Below, piece after piece: positions 1 to 7,002 of a stretch of 64,000 nucleotides of DNA. The DNA comes from CAUZIZ01 sp963579905 (GTDB lineage Bacteria; Acidobacteriota; UBA6911; RPQK01; JAJDTT01): contig CAUZIZ010000001.1 of assembly GCA_963579905.1 (NCBI GenBank), positions 1 through 64,000 on the forward strand, written 5' to 3'. How positions within the stretch are numbered: position 1 is the stretch's first letter; each line of letters opens with the position of its first letter. The position numbers and the translations under genes were made by a program. The notes below the pieces were generated by a model. That model was given only the letters and a program-made list of their open reading frames with translations, had not been told where the DNA came from and ran no database searches.

Positions 1-918
1 CAGTTTGTCCGCGAAAAAGCCGAGCAGGGAGAGGACTGGGCGCAGGAGAACCTTGGCTTCCTTTATCTTCACGGCCAGGGCGTTCCGCAGGACATTCAGA
101 AGGGTATTGACTGGTTACTCAAAGCAGCCGAGCAAGGTAGCGAATCGGCCCAACATAGTCTCGGCAACTTGTACTTCAAGGGAGAGCTCGTGCCGCAAGA
201 CCGTGTAGAGGCTGCAAAGTGGTTTCGCAAGGCAGCCGAGCAGGGACATGCCCCTGCCCAGGTCTTTTTCGGTAGAGCGTATTACTTCGGACTGGGTGTA
301 GCCCAAGACTCCCAAGAAGCGGCGAAGTGGTTTCTGAAGGCCGCTGAGCAGGGTGAAAGTGGCGCTCAGGTGCTTCTCGGAAGCATGTATTCAAAAGGCG
401 AGGGAGTACCTCAGGACTACCCAGAAGCGGCAAAGTGGTCTCGGAAGGCCGCAGAGCAAGGCGAAGCCTTGGCCCAACGCACGCTCGCTTTGATGTATGA
501 AAGAGGCGAAGGTGTTCCCAAGAATGATCAGGAAGCGTTCAATTGGTGGGAGAAAGCTGCCGAGCAGGGAGAGACAGAGTCTCAGCGGATGCTCGGTGTT
601 AATTACAAAAACGGGTGGGGAGTTCCGCAGGACGATCAGAAGGCTTTTGAATGGTCGCTAAAAGCTGCGGAAAAGGACTCTGCCATGGCTCAATTATCTC
701 TGGGAACGATGTTTTGGGAGGGGAAGGGCGTGTCTCAAGATTATGTTCAGGCCCACATGTGGTGCAACTTGGCGGCATCGAAACTCTCTGGCGAAGAGCG
801 AGACGTTGCCGCGGATTTCCGTGACAGCGTCGCCGAAGAAATGACTCGGGAGCAGATAGCCGAGGCTCAGAAGTTAGCCCGAGAGTGGAAGCCGAAAGGT
901 GAGAAGTCAGGAGACTAA
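1..918 (+). CDS. Sel1-like repeat (SLR) protein, 5' partial
   Basis: The frame is open from base 1, so the start lies outside the window and 305 residues are visible. About seven tandem ~36-residue Sel1 repeats follow the pattern A..LG.(L/M)Y..G.GVPQD...A..W..KAAEQG, ending in a tail with AHMWCNLAAS typical of the last repeat of this family. Sel1 repeats form alpha-alpha superhelices that act as protein-protein scaffolds; partners cannot be told from the sequence. No catalytic motif is seen. It sits at the left edge of an accessory island and is followed by more than 800 bp without an intact gene. A TTG at 169 is possible as a start but cuts a repeat, so the frame must begin upstream. The family call is certain; the cellular role is unknown. 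Confidence 0.9.
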   Translation, partial: QFVREKAEQGEDWAQENLGFLYLHGQGVPQDIQKGIDWLLKAAEQGSESAQHSLGNLYFKGELVPQDRVEAAKWFRKAAEQGHAPAQVFFGRAYYFGLGVAQDSQEAAKWFLKAAEQGESGAQVLLGSMYSKGEGVPQDYPEAAKWSRKAAEQGEALAQRTLALMYERGEGVPKNDQEAFNWWEKAAEQGETESQRMLGVNYKNGWGVPQDDQKAFEWSLKAAEKDSAMAQLSLGTMFWEGKGVSQDYVQAHMWCNLAASKLSGEERDVAADFRDSVAEEMTREQIAEAQKLAREWKPKGEKSGD

Positions 919-1144
919 GGAAAGGGACGGGGGCCTTTCATCTCCACGGCACTTGAATCCACGGACCTGAGGCCGGACGGTTTTCGCCTCTGTAGCAACC
1001 ATTCCGGACCGTGGAACGCCTAGACTGTGGACAAAGCAGCCCGACGTAGGCACGGGGGTGCATCAAGAGGCCCGAATGGCTCACTGACGCGGCCTGACGA
1101 AGGACCTCCCCAGTGCGACCATCTGAACAAACTCCCTTGAGGAA

Positions 1145-1197
1145 CCAGGTCCTTTCCTACTTGGCTCCTCTTCTTATGACCTACGGAAAGGACCTGG
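1145..1197. repeat. Perfect 13-bp inverted repeat, 27-nt loop
   Basis: Arms CCAGGTCCTTTCC (1145-1157) and GGAAAGGACCTGG (1185-1197) are perfectly complementary. It lies about 230 bp downstream of the Sel1 gene with no U-run after the stem, so it is not a standard terminator. It may be the ends of a tiny transposable unit or a structured RNA. Confidence 0.6.
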
Positions 1198-1226
1198 ACG
1201 CTCCCCTTGATTAGTAGGGTAGGGGC

Positions 1227-1290
1227 GTGCTCTTAGGAGGAGAGAAAGACCCGGAAGAGGAAAGAGAAAAAGGGGAAGCGTCCCTCTTCT
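1227..1290. repeat. Direct repeat, copy 1 (pairs with 2565-2628)
   Basis: A 42-bp core starting GTGCTCTTAGGAGGAGAG matches 2565-2606 with one mismatch, and weaker similarity continues for about 20 more bases. Purine-rich. The second copy begins exactly where an integrase remnant stops, suggesting a boundary of a mobile or recombined segment. Confidence 0.75.
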
Positions 1291-1355
1291 GTCTCTGTGT
1301 CTTGAATTCTTTAGGGAATCTGTCGCACGACAGAAGTTTCATTTGTTGAACACCT

Positions 1356-1442
1356 TCAGTCCTGATTTGCCTTCAGGTATGCGTTCAGAAACTTCTCTAG
1401 GTGGGCTTCGACTCTATTCAGGATGGATTGTGGATCGTCGGC
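1356..1442 (-). pseudogene. Possible C-terminal gene remnant A
   Basis: The minus strand reads ADDPQSILNRVEAHLEKF followed by about ten more residues and a stop at 1356-1358. A TAA lies just upstream in the same frame and there is no start, so at most a ~30-residue tail remains. The amphipathic, protein-like composition is the only support; family unknown. Confidence 0.25.
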
Positions 1443-1519
1443 AAGGCAAAATTACTTCTTTTGGAGAGTCTCACTCACTGAGACTGACCTTACTATTTGT
1501 TCGGGGAGCCCTTCCAGGT

Positions 1520-1711
1520 TCAGTTTTGCACAACCCAGTAGTACAGGATCATGCCCTCCTTGTCGTTACGAATGCGCATGCCGTCGCCGCGCCAGATGAT
1601 GGTGTCGCCGATTTCCAGGTCGAGGAGTTCCTTCCAGGGGTCCGCGTGTCGGTGTGTGTGTTGTAGGAGGGCGTCTGTGCCCGCGTGGCAATTTCTTGTA
1701 GAATGGGTTTG
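1520..1711 (-). pseudogene. Possible C-terminal gene remnant B
   Basis: The minus frame reads HADPWKELLDLEIGDTIIW and on to a stop at 1520-1522. It looks like genuine coding sequence (alternating hydrophobics, low-bias composition) but has no start and meets an in-frame stop at 1712-1714. I do not recognise the family. The overlapping plus-strand frame is its antisense shadow. Confidence 0.35.
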
Positions 1712-1731
1712 TCACTTCAGGGAGAAATTGA

Positions 1732-2178
1732 ATGGAAGCTCTGGACATTGTATCCCGCGTCGTTCACGTTGCCACTGCGATTGTCGTCTTGGGGGGGAGC
1801 ATCTTCATCCGCTTCGTGCTGATGCCGGCTGCGGCACTACTGCCAGAGGAGGAAGATCGGACTCTGAGCCATAAGATCATGGGTACCTGGAAGGTCCTCG
1901 TCATGATCGGAATCGTCCTGTTTCTCGGCAGCGGATTCTACAATTACCTCGTCGTTTCGCTTCCCAACCATCGCGGAGACTCCCCATACAACGCACTTAT
2001 GGGAATCAAAATCCTTCTTGCGTTTGGCATCTTTTTTCTTCTCTCCGCACTTACCGGCAGGGCCACAGCGTTCGAGGGTATCCGGAACAACTCGAAACTC
2101 TGGCTCACCATCACCATTTTGTTGGGAGTCCTCGTGGTGGCTATCGCCGGTTACCTGAAAGTGGCACAGCCCGGCTAG
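1732..2178 (+). CDS. Small integral membrane protein (four helices)
   Basis: 148 residues. ATG at 1732 is preceded by GGGAGA at good spacing. Four hydrophobic segments are visible at about residues 12-35, 52-75, 88-107 and 122-143, separated by short charged loops, so the protein should lie in the cytoplasmic membrane. The arrangement resembles small CopD-superfamily-like or DUF-type four-helix proteins, but no metal-binding residue pattern is obvious and no function can be assigned. It stands alone between decayed sequence and an integrase remnant; nothing suggests an operon. Confidence 0.7.
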   Translation: MEALDIVSRVVHVATAIVVLGGSIFIRFVLMPAAALLPEEEDRTLSHKIMGTWKVLVMIGIVLFLGSGFYNYLVVSLPNHRGDSPYNALMGIKILLAFGIFFLLSALTGRATAFEGIRNNSKLWLTITILLGVLVVAIAGYLKVAQPG

Positions 2179-2366
2179 AAAACGTCGTAGAGCCGGATGA
2201 AGAAACTCTCCGTCGTGGCGGCTACTAGCCTGGCCTCTCTGCTGGTTGTCCCCTGCTTTTACCTCATCTTGAAGCGGGAGCCGGTTCGCTCCCATGGCAC
2301 GGCTTCTAGGACCTACGGGGCGTATGCTACTGCCGCTGGCGGTACGCCGGGAATGGCAAAGTTACT

Positions 2367-2564
2367 TCAGATCTTTCTTTGTGTGATGCGAAAAGGAATA
2401 ACTTCAGCTCCTTTACGCAGGCCGTCCAGGTAGTCGGCGTAAGCCTGCATCATTTCCCGGCGCTCTTCCAGATACTCGGCACGGTGGTAGGCCTCTCTGA
2501 CCCTGTCTTTCGGGGCGTGCGCCAACTGCCGTTCAATGGCGTCCCGATTCCAGCCCTGCTCGGG
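2367..2564 (-). pseudogene. P4-type tyrosine integrase, C-terminal remnant
   Basis: The minus strand encodes GWNRDAIERQLAHAPKDRV, then EAYHRAEYLEERREMMQAYA and ADYLDGLR, ending at TGA 2367-2369. This is the signature tail of P4/CP4-57-type prophage integrases (the region after the catalytic H-x-x-R, including the tyrosine-bearing stretch EAYHRAEYLEERR). The frame closes at a TAA at 2571-2573, where the direct-repeat copy begins, so only about 66 residues of a ~400-residue enzyme survive. It shows that an older island of the P4 type once sat here. Confidence 0.75.
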
Positions 2565-2628
2565 GTGCTCTTAGGAGGAGAGAAAGACCCGGAAGGGGAA
2601 AGAGAAGAAGGGAAAGAGTCCCTATCCT
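2565..2628. repeat. Direct repeat, copy 2
   Basis: Matches 1227-1290: the first 42 bp have one mismatch, then similarity decays. Its left boundary coincides with the end of integrase homology at 2564. Confidence 0.75.
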
Positions 2629-2738
2629 GTAATCTTCATTTCTTCATTTTCGCGGAATCCTGGCGAATAGTAAGTTATTATCATGATCAGCGGGATCTTG
2701 AGACCCCCTGCCAACTGCATGAACAAAGGGAGACCCGC

Positions 2739-3398
2739 ATGCCCCTAACCACAATGTCAGGAGAGGAGTTCGTCGAGAAGCTGTCTGAGGGAGAAAAGGA
2801 CTTTACCAAGATCCACATAAAGCCCGGCACGGTTCTAGACGAAACCGCGCTGAAAGAAGTCGGTCATCGGCTTCGGCAGGCATATGGTTTAGACACCCCA
2901 GCTCCATCCCCTCTTGTCCTGTCCGGTTCAGAACTGAAGAATATCTCAGCCAAATACCTGTGTATGCCACAGGTCAAGGCAAGTGAAACCGTTTTCGACT
3001 ATTCCGACCTTCACGGAGCTGACTTCGACGGAGCTGACTTCTGGGACAGTTCGTTTCTAGAGTGCAACCTTTACTCCTCCAATTTTTCGCAAGGCCATTT
3101 GGGTAGGGTCATTTTCGAAAAAGCAGATCTACGACAGGCCCACTTCCTCGGGACAGAACTTCAGGACATCAATTTTAGATACTCGGACATGCGCTTCGGC
3201 AGTTTCTTTGAAGCCTATCTCAAACGAGTGGACTGCTCGTTCTCGGATCTGCGCGGAACTCTTTTCTATAGCACCAGAATCGAAGGGGTTCGCACTTTTG
3301 GTGCGAAATTGGGTGTAGGAGGGCGTCTACACATGACCTCCCAGAGATTCCTCGGGGTCTTTGACCGGTGGTCCAAACATCCTCCGAGACCGGGGTAG
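2739..3398 (+). CDS. Pentapeptide-repeat protein
   Basis: 219 residues from ATG 2739, preceded by AAAGGGAGA at suitable spacing; ATG 2754 is a possible alternative. Residues ~85-190 carry irregular pentapeptide repeats of the A(D/N)LXX/XXF type (YSDLHGADFDGADFWDS, EKADLRQAHF, RYSDMRFGSF, SFSDLRGTLF), which fold into a right-handed quadrilateral beta helix. The first ~80 residues are charged and lack repeats. Known members mimic DNA or act as scaffolds (for example Qnr/MfpA on gyrase), but the irregular repeats do not allow that function to be claimed. It is flanked by integrase fragments, which fits island cargo. Confidence 0.8.
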   Translation: MPLTTMSGEEFVEKLSEGEKDFTKIHIKPGTVLDETALKEVGHRLRQAYGLDTPAPSPLVLSGSELKNISAKYLCMPQVKASETVFDYSDLHGADFDGADFWDSSFLECNLYSSNFSQGHLGRVIFEKADLRQAHFLGTELQDINFRYSDMRFGSFFEAYLKRVDCSFSDLRGTLFYSTRIEGVRTFGAKLGVGGRLHMTSQRFLGVFDRWSKHPPRPG

Positions 3399-3647
3399 CG
3401 CGAGCCAGGGGATACCCGAATAGGCAGTAGCCGCTCGGGGAGGCGACCAGATTGGCTGGGCCCCTGGAAGTTACTGTGTCAGTTTTTGTGTCACTTTGGT
3501 CGTCGCACTCATTCTGAGACTCACAAGAGCCGTACCTACTCCGTTTTTCGATGCGGTAGGGCACAAAAATGGGCACAGCGGATTCATTTGTGATAGTCGG
3601 CACCCGATCTTACAGAGTTTGTACGGTCAGATCTGTGCTATTACAAT

Positions 3648-4472
3648 TCATTGGACCATCGTGGCCAGAGTGCTGACCTGTCCAGGTTCTGGTATCGACA
3701 CCGGTCGGGTTGCCACGGCTTCCAGAGCCCGGCGCTTGGCCTCCGTCCGAATGTGGGCGTATCGGCTCAGCATTCTGCGGCTGACGTGGCCAGCGATGGC
3801 CATGATCGTCTCATCGCCAGCACCGCTCTCAGCCAGCTTGGTAATCAGCGTGTGGCGCAAGTCGTGGAGCCGAATATGGACGCCTGAACGTTCTCGGATG
3901 TTGGTCCAAGCTGTCTTGAAAGTGACCATCGGTCGGGTAGGGTCATAGCGTCGGCTCCTACTCCAAGGAAAGACGTAACGATGGGGGGCTGGGCTGCCGA
4001 CATTGGCCGCATACCACGCTCTGTACTCTGCCAGAACCCGCAGCAACTCGGTATTGATCGGAATTGTCCGTCCCGTTCCTTCCTTCGTTTTTGATTTTCC
4101 AACGACGAGGATCTGCTTGAAGAAATCAGCCTGTCGCCACGTCAAGTGTCTCATCTCTGAGTCTCGCATCCCAGTGTTCAGGGCGAGGACGACAGCGGGA
4201 TAGATAGCCGACGACTTCGATTTCCGCGCTTCAGCCAGAATTCGCCGTTCCTGGTCCGGTGTGAGAGCCTTGCCGCAATCGTCCTTCTCGGATAGCCGCA
4301 GTTTACCAACAGACTTTAACTTTATCCGAAGAAGATCGCCGGTCCGGCCCATGATCCGCAGTAGCGTGGCTACTTCCTCGATTGATCTCCTATGGATTCT
4401 CGCTAGGAGATCCGGACTGAGCTTGCTCAGTTTCGGGGCACTGCTGGAGTGATGTCTTCTCTTGCCTCTCAC
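3648..4472 (-). pseudogene. Tyrosine recombinase/integrase, N-terminally truncated
   Basis: 274 residues. The catalytic domain is complete: GMRDSEMRHLTW (Arg I), KSKTKEGTGRTIPI (Lys), HDLRHTLITKL (H-x-x-R), AGHVSRRMLSRYAH (His and Tyr nucleophile). It matches an integrase type that I associate with Acidobacteria (GKALTPDQERRILAEAR, AGHVSRRMLSRYAHIR). The family is usually ~350-400 residues; here the frame opens inside the core-binding domain and the arm-binding domain is missing. Its upstream end overlaps 83 bp of the unrelated gene at 4390-5295, which seems to have replaced the 5' part. It could still be expressed as a catalytic domain alone, but loss of function is more likely. Confidence 0.8.
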
Positions 4473-5295
4473 GGAATAAAGTCAGGGCCCTGGCAAAGCA
4501 TTCCAGAGCATCGAACCCAATATCCGGCGCATAGTCGATTCCAACCGCTTTGAGGGCCTGCTCGATTTTCCGCTCTGCGGCTAGTTCATGCTTCAGATCC
4601 CAGTAATTCCGTCCGCGCCAACGGGCGAGGACGTTAAGGGCATATTCCGAAGGTCGGTCGTTGAGATGCGTGAAATCCTGCTGATAGATGCTCTCGATTT
4701 CAGGATACTCTCTGGAGACTTTCTCCCTCGCTTTCAAACCCTTGTGGCCCCGGCAGATCCGCTTCATCTTTTGGTGAAGCCCCGTGTAAAGCTGGAGCAG
4801 GACCTGATTGGATGGATCGTAGGGCAGGCAGGGACCCTTGCTGATTTTCTCGCCTAGGGCCTGCTGAAATTCTCGACATGTCTTGTCATACCGCCAGTGC
4901 CCCCTGCCCTTTTCGAGGCCGGCGAGCATTCGACCAAAAAGAGGATTCGAGAAAGCCTGTTCCCGATCCAGCTCGAGAAGCACGTATAGCGGGCGAAAAG
5001 CAGCAATCGCCATCAAAGGGGTTACGCCTTCCTCGTTCGAGCCCGAGTCGATCTGAGACGAAAAGTCCCTGAAACTCTGTAAGAGAAGCTCCCGATACCC
5101 CCGCACGGCCTCTCTGAGAGAATTCACATCTCCACGTATCACCGCATCCTCGAAGATCTCCTGGTAGGAGAGGCCGAGCTTATCGGTGAGGACTTTCCAC
5201 TTGATGGTCGATTGAAGGAATGCGCGCTCTTTCTCCTCCTCGCGAGCCTTAGTAGCTGCTAGTTCTCCCTTCAGTGCTCTGATTTCCTTGTTCAT
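4390..5295 (-). CDS. Island protein of unknown family, coiled-coil start
   Basis: 301 residues from ATG 5295; an upstream ATG at 5343 would add 16 hydrophobic residues (WWVKIASLAHLFLVI) and cannot be excluded. Residues 1-30 are a charged heptad-like stretch (MNKEIRALKGELAATKAREE). The rest is mainly helical and rich in Arg, Glu and Tyr (GHWRYDKTCREFQQALGEK, NVLARWRGRNYWDLKHELA). No catalytic motif, membrane segment or zinc site is seen and I recognise no family. The 3' end overlaps the truncated integrase out of frame. It is divergently placed from the HTH gene at 5406, with a 110-bp shared upstream region, so the HTH protein could regulate it. Confidence 0.65.
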   Translation of the reverse strand: MNKEIRALKGELAATKAREEEKERAFLQSTIKWKVLTDKLGLSYQEIFEDAVIRGDVNSLREAVRGYRELLLQSFRDFSSQIDSGSNEEGVTPLMAIAAFRPLYVLLELDREQAFSNPLFGRMLAGLEKGRGHWRYDKTCREFQQALGEKISKGPCLPYDPSNQVLLQLYTGLHQKMKRICRGHKGLKAREKVSREYPEIESIYQQDFTHLNDRPSEYALNVLARWRGRNYWDLKHELAAERKIEQALKAVGIDYAPDIGFDALECFARALTLFRERQEKTSLQQCPETEQAQSGSPSENP

Positions 5296-5405
5296 GATGA
5301 CGAGAAAAAGGTGGGCCAAACTGGCGATTTTTACCCACCACAACTTCAGCCCATCTTAGCGGATAGTAGTCCTATGAGACAGATCGTTAGGGAAGTGAGG
5401 GAACA

Positions 5406-5630
5406 ATGACGGCACCGGGAAGAGAACTTCAGCTTGTCAGCGTAAGAGAGGCTGCGCGACTCCTCGGGATCGCGGACAACACCTTGCGACAGTGGATCTG
5501 CTATGGAAAGTTTCCGTACATCAGGGTCGGGCGGAGAACCGTTGTGGCGATCCGAGACCTAGAGCGCTTCGTGGAGCAGAATCGTGTGGAACCGACCGTC
5601 GCGCTCGTTGAGGGGAAACATGGCAACTGA
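5406..5630 (+). CDS. Excisionase-type helix-turn-helix protein
   Basis: 74 residues. ATG 5406 follows GTGAGGGA. Residues 10-58 form a MerR-like/excisionase winged HTH (SVREAARLLGIADNTLRQWI, then GKFPYIRVGRRTVVAIRDLERF), the fold used by AlpA/Xis-type proteins that bind attachment sites or element promoters. It is the first gene of a plus-strand set running to the integrase at 6797; the next gene overlaps its end by 11 bp. Likely a DNA-binding directionality factor or element regulator. Confidence 0.8.
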   Translation: MTAPGRELQLVSVREAARLLGIADNTLRQWICYGKFPYIRVGRRTVVAIRDLERFVEQNRVEPTVALVEGKHGN

Positions 5631-6081
5631 CCGGTCAGCCAAGAGCGTTGGCGATGGGCACAACCTTACCCTCGTTCAGGAAACAGATCAGAGCGAGGAC
5701 CTCCTGGCCCAGTTGGGAGACGGTCCCCCACTACTCCAATGCGCCCAGGTCGAAGCAGTTTGCATGAGAATCTCAAAGGTCGAATACCGCCCCTGGCAAC
5801 AGGTCAAGTGGGTCTTCGATTTCCGCGTCTTTGAACCCGATGAGCACGGAGGTCTGAGACTGCAGATGTTCGCCCGGATTGACCCGAGGTGGAAGAGGCT
5901 GCCCGTCTCGTCAAAGCTCTGGAAAGCGGTCCAAGTCGCCTCCGGTGGTGACCGTAGCGTGCGGAAGGCAACGAAGAGCCTCTTCGTAGGCAAGGCTTTT
6001 CGATGCAAGCTGAAGACTTGTGGTGAGGATGACGCTGCCTACTCGACCATTGAGAAAATTGTGGAGAGGTTGACCGGATGA
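5620..6081 (+). CDS. Conserved mobile-element protein, unknown function
   Basis: 153 residues from ATG 5620, which has GAGGGGAAAC just upstream and overlaps the preceding HTH gene by 11 bp (translational coupling). The N-terminal ~40 residues are acidic; residues 45-150 have a beta-rich pattern (AVCMRISKVEYRPWQQVKWV, then FDFRVF and LQMFARIDPRWKRLP) like accessory proteins next to replication or primase genes in integrated elements. A nucleic-acid-binding role is possible but not shown. It is followed at once by another small frame (ATGA overlap). Confidence 0.6.
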   Translation: MATDRSAKSVGDGHNLTLVQETDQSEDLLAQLGDGPPLLQCAQVEAVCMRISKVEYRPWQQVKWVFDFRVFEPDEHGGLRLQMFARIDPRWKRLPVSSKLWKAVQVASGGDRSVRKATKSLFVGKAFRCKLKTCGEDDAAYSTIEKIVERLTG

Positions 6082-6278
6082 TGGCCCCTAAAACTCTCAC
6101 TCCTGCTCCTACTAAAACCCGTACTGCTACTCTTACCCGCACTAGCACTAACTTTGCGTATGTCAAGTCCCTGAAACAAAAGGAGTTGGAAGAACTCTCC
6201 GGAGCAACGACTCCGGGGGAAACGCAGCAACTGGGGTGGGAGTGGCTACGGCCCCCCGCCCCTCTGCGTGTGGCTTAG
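6078..6278 (+). CDS. Small Thr-rich frame, doubtful gene
   Basis: 66 residues; ATG overlaps the previous stop (ATGA) and GAGAGG lies 8 bp upstream. The first 25 residues are a simple Thr/Pro/Arg sequence (TLTPAPTKTRTATLTRTSTN) encoded by an ACT/CCT/CGT-rich tract; the remainder resembles nothing I know. It may be the start of a longer element gene that was cut short by deletion. Confidence 0.4.
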   Translation: MMAPKTLTPAPTKTRTATLTRTSTNFAYVKSLKQKELEELSGATTPGETQQLGWEWLRPPAPLRVA

Positions 6279-6331
6279 ATTGATGGATCCCAGAGAGAGA
6301 GAAACTAGAGCGGGAGCGTCGGGAGGTCGGT

Positions 6332-6646
6332 TTGATCGAAAGAAAGCTTAGAGAGTTTGTGAACTCTCTCTTGAGACATCGCTCGGTTGTCTTCTGCGTG
6401 AGGTGTGGCTCGACCTCTATCGACGGAAGTTCCCTCGCTCGATTGAAGTGCCGTGCCTGCGGCAACAGCATTTCCTGGGACGGGCTGAGTTTCGGCCTGG
6501 CAACGGTTCGCTCTTCAAAGCGAGCCAATGACGTAGTCGTCTCTGATGCGGAAGCGGCCTTCGCCCTTAGAGAGAAGACGCCTCCGTGGCTTGAAGCCGG
6601 ACAGGAGCTGATAGCGAGAGAGAAGAGTTCGACGGTCCAAGAGTAA
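6332..6646 (+). CDS. Zinc-ribbon-like small protein
   Basis: 104 residues from TTG 6332, which has GGAGG 5-6 bp upstream. Residues ~22-47 contain two CxxC pairs (FCVRCGSTS and LKCRACGNS), a four-cysteine zinc ribbon. The C-terminal half is charged and low in hydrophobics. It lies in the same direction as the HTH and integrase genes of the element, so a DNA-binding or adaptor role in element maintenance is a fair guess. Function unknown. Confidence 0.6.
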   Translation: MIERKLREFVNSLLRHRSVVFCVRCGSTSIDGSSLARLKCRACGNSISWDGLSFGLATVRSSKRANDVVVSDAEAAFALREKTPPWLEAGQELIAREKSSTVQE

Positions 6647-6651
6647 TTGAC

Positions 6652-7002
6652 ATGGGTTCTCAGTCGGACATAATGACCTCCGAGGAGGTTGCCCGGTTTC
6701 TCCGGAAAAGCCCTAGCTGGGTTTACAAAAACTGGAAGGAATTGGGTGCTGTGAAGCTCGGGGGTTCTCTACTTTTTCCCAGTAAGGAGGACCTCTATGA
6801 GCGTTTATTCAATCAAGAGCAAGGGCTGGAGGTACGACTTCGTCCTAGCCGGGCAGCGGTACACGGAAGCCTGGTTCACAACCAAACGCAAGGCACAGGC
6901 AGCCGAAGCCGACAAAAGAAAGGAGATAAACGAACCACCACCGGGGGAGATCCAGCCCCCAACCGACATGGGCTTCTTGGAGCTAGTCAACAAGAGACTT
7001 GA
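6652..7002 (+). CDS. Excisionase-like HTH protein overlapping integrase
   Basis: 116 residues. Residues 7-52 are an excisionase-family HTH (MTSEEVARFLRKSPSWVYKN, then KLGGSLLFPSKEDLYERLF). The remaining ~60 residues are read from DNA that also encodes the N-terminus of the integrase at 6797 in another frame, a 206-nt overlap; this tail is Arg/Gly/Ser-rich and of uncertain reality. The integrase start inside it has a near-perfect AAGGAGG, so the overlap is genuine for the integrase. Probably the recombination directionality factor for that enzyme. Confidence 0.65.
   Translation: MGSQSDIMTSEEVARFLRKSPSWVYKNWKELGAVKLGGSLLFPSKEDLYERLFNQEQGLEVRLRPSRAAVHGSLVHNQTQGTGSRSRQKKGDKRTTTGGDPAPNRHGLLGASQQET

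Larger units (their letters stand above)
919..1731. other. Gene-poor region with decayed coding traces
   Basis: No intact gene is seen. The region holds a long inverted repeat (1145-1197), a copy of a direct repeat (1227-1290) and two short minus-strand stretches that read like C-terminal ends of lost proteins (1356-1442 and 1520-1711). The plus-strand reading frames here are antisense to those traces and look non-coding. Confidence 0.55.
2179..2738. other. Gap with integrase remnant and repeat copy
   Basis: Contains the minus-strand integrase tail (2367-2564) and repeat copy 2 (2565-2628). A plus-strand frame from 2197 (MKKLSVVAATSLASLL start) has a signal-peptide-like beginning but runs antisense into the integrase remnant and is not convincing. 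Confidence 0.5.

Noticed and set aside
1343..1666. Plus-strand open frame of 107 codons
   Set aside because: It is antisense to two minus-strand stretches that look more like real protein, and has no ribosome-binding site or family character.
2197..2433. Plus-strand frame starting with a signal-like MKKLSVVAATSLASLL
   Set aside because: No Shine-Dalgarno, low-complexity middle, and its end is antisense to the integrase remnant.
2379..2738. N-terminal extension of the pentapeptide protein
   Set aside because: This part is antisense to the integrase tail and crosses the direct repeat; the ATG at 2739 has a fitting ribosome-binding site.
1662..3328. 15-bp identity TGTAGGAGGGCGTCT at 1662 and 3314
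   Set aside because: One 15-bp match is expected by chance in a window of this size and the flanks do not align.
3440..3470. Possible left attachment site (AGATTGGCTGGGCCCCTGG) for the tRNA-Ala element
   Set aside because: Only AGATTGG matches the sequence next to the tRNA; the T-arm sequence is absent.
3220..3603. Minus-strand frame with a DTKTDTVTS stretch, considered as another integrase tail
   Set aside because: No catalytic motif, and it is antisense to the pentapeptide gene over much of its length.
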